A stretch of 64,000 nt of DNA from Alphaproteobacteria bacterium (lineage in GTDB: Bacteria; Pseudomonadota; Alphaproteobacteria; UBA7985; JAUIBT01). Positions 61,105-64,000 of the stretch are shown one piece after another. The notes under the pieces were generated by a model. That model was given only the letters and a program-made list of their open reading frames with translations. It made no database searches and was not told the DNA's origin. The DNA lies in contig JAUIDR010000010.1 in NCBI GenBank assembly GCA_030428565.1, positions 1 to 64,000 of the forward strand, written 5' to 3'. Both the position numbers and the translations under genes were made by a program. Position 1 is the first letter of the stretch. Every line of letters starts with the position of its first letter.

Positions 61105-62772
61105 ATGCTCTTGCGCCTCGTCATCAAAGATGTGGTCATTATCAACCACTTGGAGCTAGATTTCAGTGCGGGCCTCTCCACTTTGACCGGGGAGACCGGC
61201 GCCGGCAAATCGATCCTGCTGGATAGCTTGCAATTGGCCTTGGGCGGGCGGGCCGATACCGGCCTTATTCGCAGCGGCCAGCAACAAGCCAGCGTAACGG
61301 CGGTCTTCCACCCCCGCGGCCTCAGCGAACAGCTTGATGCCCTGGGCCTGGTGCCCGACGACGACGATGAGCTGCGCTTGCGGCGCGTACTTAACGCTGA
61401 CGGTAAGTCGCGCGCCTATATCAACGATACTCCCGTTTCGGCGCGCGTCCTGCGCGATTTGGGCAATGAATTGGTCGAAATACAAGGTCAGTTCGAACAG
61501 CATGGTTTGTTAGCCCCTAGTCGTCATCGCTCCGTACTGGACAGCTTTGCGCGCCTTCAACCTTTGGCTTCGACCGTCGCCAAGGCCTACGAAGAGTGGC
61601 AAGACGGCGCGCAGCGACTGGCCGATGAACAGGCCAAATTGGAAAAAGACCGCCAAGAACAAGATTACCTTGAGCACGTCGCCAAAGAGTTGGCCGATGC
61701 AGCCCCCAAAGAAGGCGAACACGACGAGCTAGCCGAGCAGCGCCAACGCCTGCAGCACGCTGAAAAGTTGGCCGAATACCTGCAAGAAGCACTCAACATT
61801 CTTCAAGCCGACGTTGGGGTCGAACGGCTCATCCACCAGGCCCTGAGGGTCTTGGGGCGATCGCCCGACCTGTTGCAGCGCCAAATCGAGCCAAGCTTGG
61901 CAGCCTTAGAGCGAGCCGCCGATCTGATCGCCGATGCGCTTGGCCAAATCGAAATGCTGGCGAGCGAGCAAAACGGCGATCCTTATGAACTAGAGCGCGT
62001 GGCAGAGCGCCTGTTTTTGCTCAAAGACCTGGCGCGAAAGCACGATTGTGACCCTAATACCCTGCCCGAGATTCAAGCTCGTTTGGAAGACCAACTTGGC
62101 GCCATCGAGCAAGCCGATGAAACGCTACAGCGCCTCAGTCTGGAAGTGGCCGACCTCAAGCAGCGCTATGACGATTTGGCCGACCAGCTGAGCGAAAAAC
62201 GGCGCAAGGCCGCGGCGAAGCTGGATCGCGCGATTACCAATGAACTGGCCCCTCTCAAGCTGGAGCGCGCCAAGGTCGAGACCCGCATTCAACCCTTGGA
62301 GCCGGCGCATTGGGGGCCGCAAGGCAAGGAAGGGGTGCAATTCCTGGTCGCAATGAACCAAGGCGAAGCCCTAGGGCCCATCGGCAAAGTCGCCTCGGGC
62401 GGTGAGCTGTCACGCTTTTTATTGGCGCTTAAAGTGGTGTTGGCGGCCGTTAATCCGGTGCCAACGCTGGTGTTCGATGAGGTGGACTCCGGCCTGGGCG
62501 GAGCCACCGCCGACGCTGTCGGCGAGCGGTTGGACCGCTTGGCCCAACACTTGCAACTGCTGACCATCACCCATTCGCCGCAAGTTGCTGCGCGCGCACG
62601 CACGCATTACCACGTCGCCAAAGCCAGCAAGAAGGGCAAGACCGAGACCCAGGTACGCCACTTGAGCGACGACCAACGCGTCGAGGAGATCGCGCGTATG
62701 CTGTCGGGTTCAAAGATCACCGAAGAAGCGCGCGCGGCGGCTCATGCATTGCTCGAAGCGTCGGCCGCTTAG
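61105..62772 (+). CDS. recN: DNA repair protein RecN
   Basis: RecN is an SMC-like ATPase that helps repair double-strand breaks. The 555-residue protein has Walker A GETGAGKS at 29-36, and two coiled-coil arms between about residues 170 and 390. The C-terminal ABC half has GGELSRFLLALK (signature) and LVFDEVDSGLGG (Walker B). ITHSPQVAARA is the following switch segment. It starts 40 bases past bamD. No SOS box is evident. Confidence 0.95.
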   Translation: MLLRLVIKDVVIINHLELDFSAGLSTLTGETGAGKSILLDSLQLALGGRADTGLIRSGQQQASVTAVFHPRGLSEQLDALGLVPDDDDELRLRRVLNADGKSRAYINDTPVSARVLRDLGNELVEIQGQFEQHGLLAPSRHRSVLDSFARLQPLASTVAKAYEEWQDGAQRLADEQAKLEKDRQEQDYLEHVAKELADAAPKEGEHDELAEQRQRLQHAEKLAEYLQEALNILQADVGVERLIHQALRVLGRSPDLLQRQIEPSLAALERAADLIADALGQIEMLASEQNGDPYELERVAERLFLLKDLARKHDCDPNTLPEIQARLEDQLGAIEQADETLQRLSLEVADLKQRYDDLADQLSEKRRKAAAKLDRAITNELAPLKLERAKVETRIQPLEPAHWGPQGKEGVQFLVAMNQGEALGPIGKVASGGELSRFLLALKVVLAAVNPVPTLVFDEVDSGLGGATADAVGERLDRLAQHLQLLTITHSPQVAARARTHYHVAKASKKGKTETQVRHLSDDQRVEEIARMLSGSKITEEARAAAHALLEASAA

Positions 62773-62800
62773 GCTGGGCCGGCCATCATCAGCGCGTGTC

Positions 62801-64000
<1,200 letters not shown>

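Overview
The window looks like a continuous chromosomal segment of an alphaproteobacterium. The evidence is gene order and family resemblance: xseB-ispA-dxs-tlyA, a division and cell-wall (dcw) cluster running through ftsZ into lpxC-bamD-recN-ligA, a TerB-DnaJ protein and a class A RNase P RNA. A Rhodospirillales-like relative is possible, but the order cannot be fixed by reading. Both ends cut genes (an acyl-CoA dehydrogenase at the left, ligA at the right). I see no rRNA, tRNA, insertion sequence, prophage or CRISPR array. The order of genes is that of a stable core region, with accessory metabolic genes in the left half. Layout: 1-8.9 kb holds a partial acyl-CoA dehydrogenase, a large multidomain protein (two cNMP-binding-like domains, a degenerate acyltransferase-like domain and an SGNH hydrolase), a Bcr/CflA exporter, a Coq10/RatA START protein, a cyanophycin-synthetase-like ATP-grasp protein without a Mur-ligase domain, a PaiB-like flavoprotein and a 53-residue membrane protein. 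9.2-16.9 kb holds aconitase (TTG start), two VOC/small membrane genes, an MFS transporter, and a divergent puuB/puuA pair for gamma-glutamyl-putrescine metabolism. 16.9-21 kb holds xseB, ispA, dxs and tlyA (isoprenoid precursors, exonuclease VII, rRNA methylation). 21-24.2 kb holds a GMC oxidoreductase and a group II PLP decarboxylase. 24.3-27.2 kb holds four genes for tRNA t6A synthesis (tsaE, tsaB, tsaC, tsaD) in one cluster. 27.3-29 kb holds alanine dehydrogenase and a divergent Lrp-family regulator sharing a palindromic site. 29-36.8 kb holds an MBL-fold hydrolase, an M20 peptidase followed by a complete peptide ABC transporter with fused ATPases, and a lactoylglutathione-lyase-like protein. 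37-40.2 kb holds a propionyl-CoA-carboxylase-type biotin subunit, the TerB-DnaJ protein and rnpB. The right third (40.8-58.4 kb) is the dcw cluster: rsmH, ftsL, ftsI, murE, mraY, murD, ftsW, murG, murC, murB, ftsQ, ftsA, ftsZ. It then continues to lpxC, bamD, recN and ligA. Three usual members, mraZ, murF and ddlB, are not in their customary places. FtsZ is unusually long (728 residues) because of its glutamine- and proline-rich linker. The most unusual non-coding theme is a set of short tandem duplications in spacers, several with a 13-bp unit, and a six-copy 16-bp array between murC and murB. Other signals worth checking are two exact DnaA-box sequences upstream of the dcw cluster, a terminator for ald inside the tsaD coding sequence, and the two odd multidomain enzymes at 1.1-3.7 and 6.0-7.9 kb. 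All functional calls rest on reading motifs and family memory; no database search was run.
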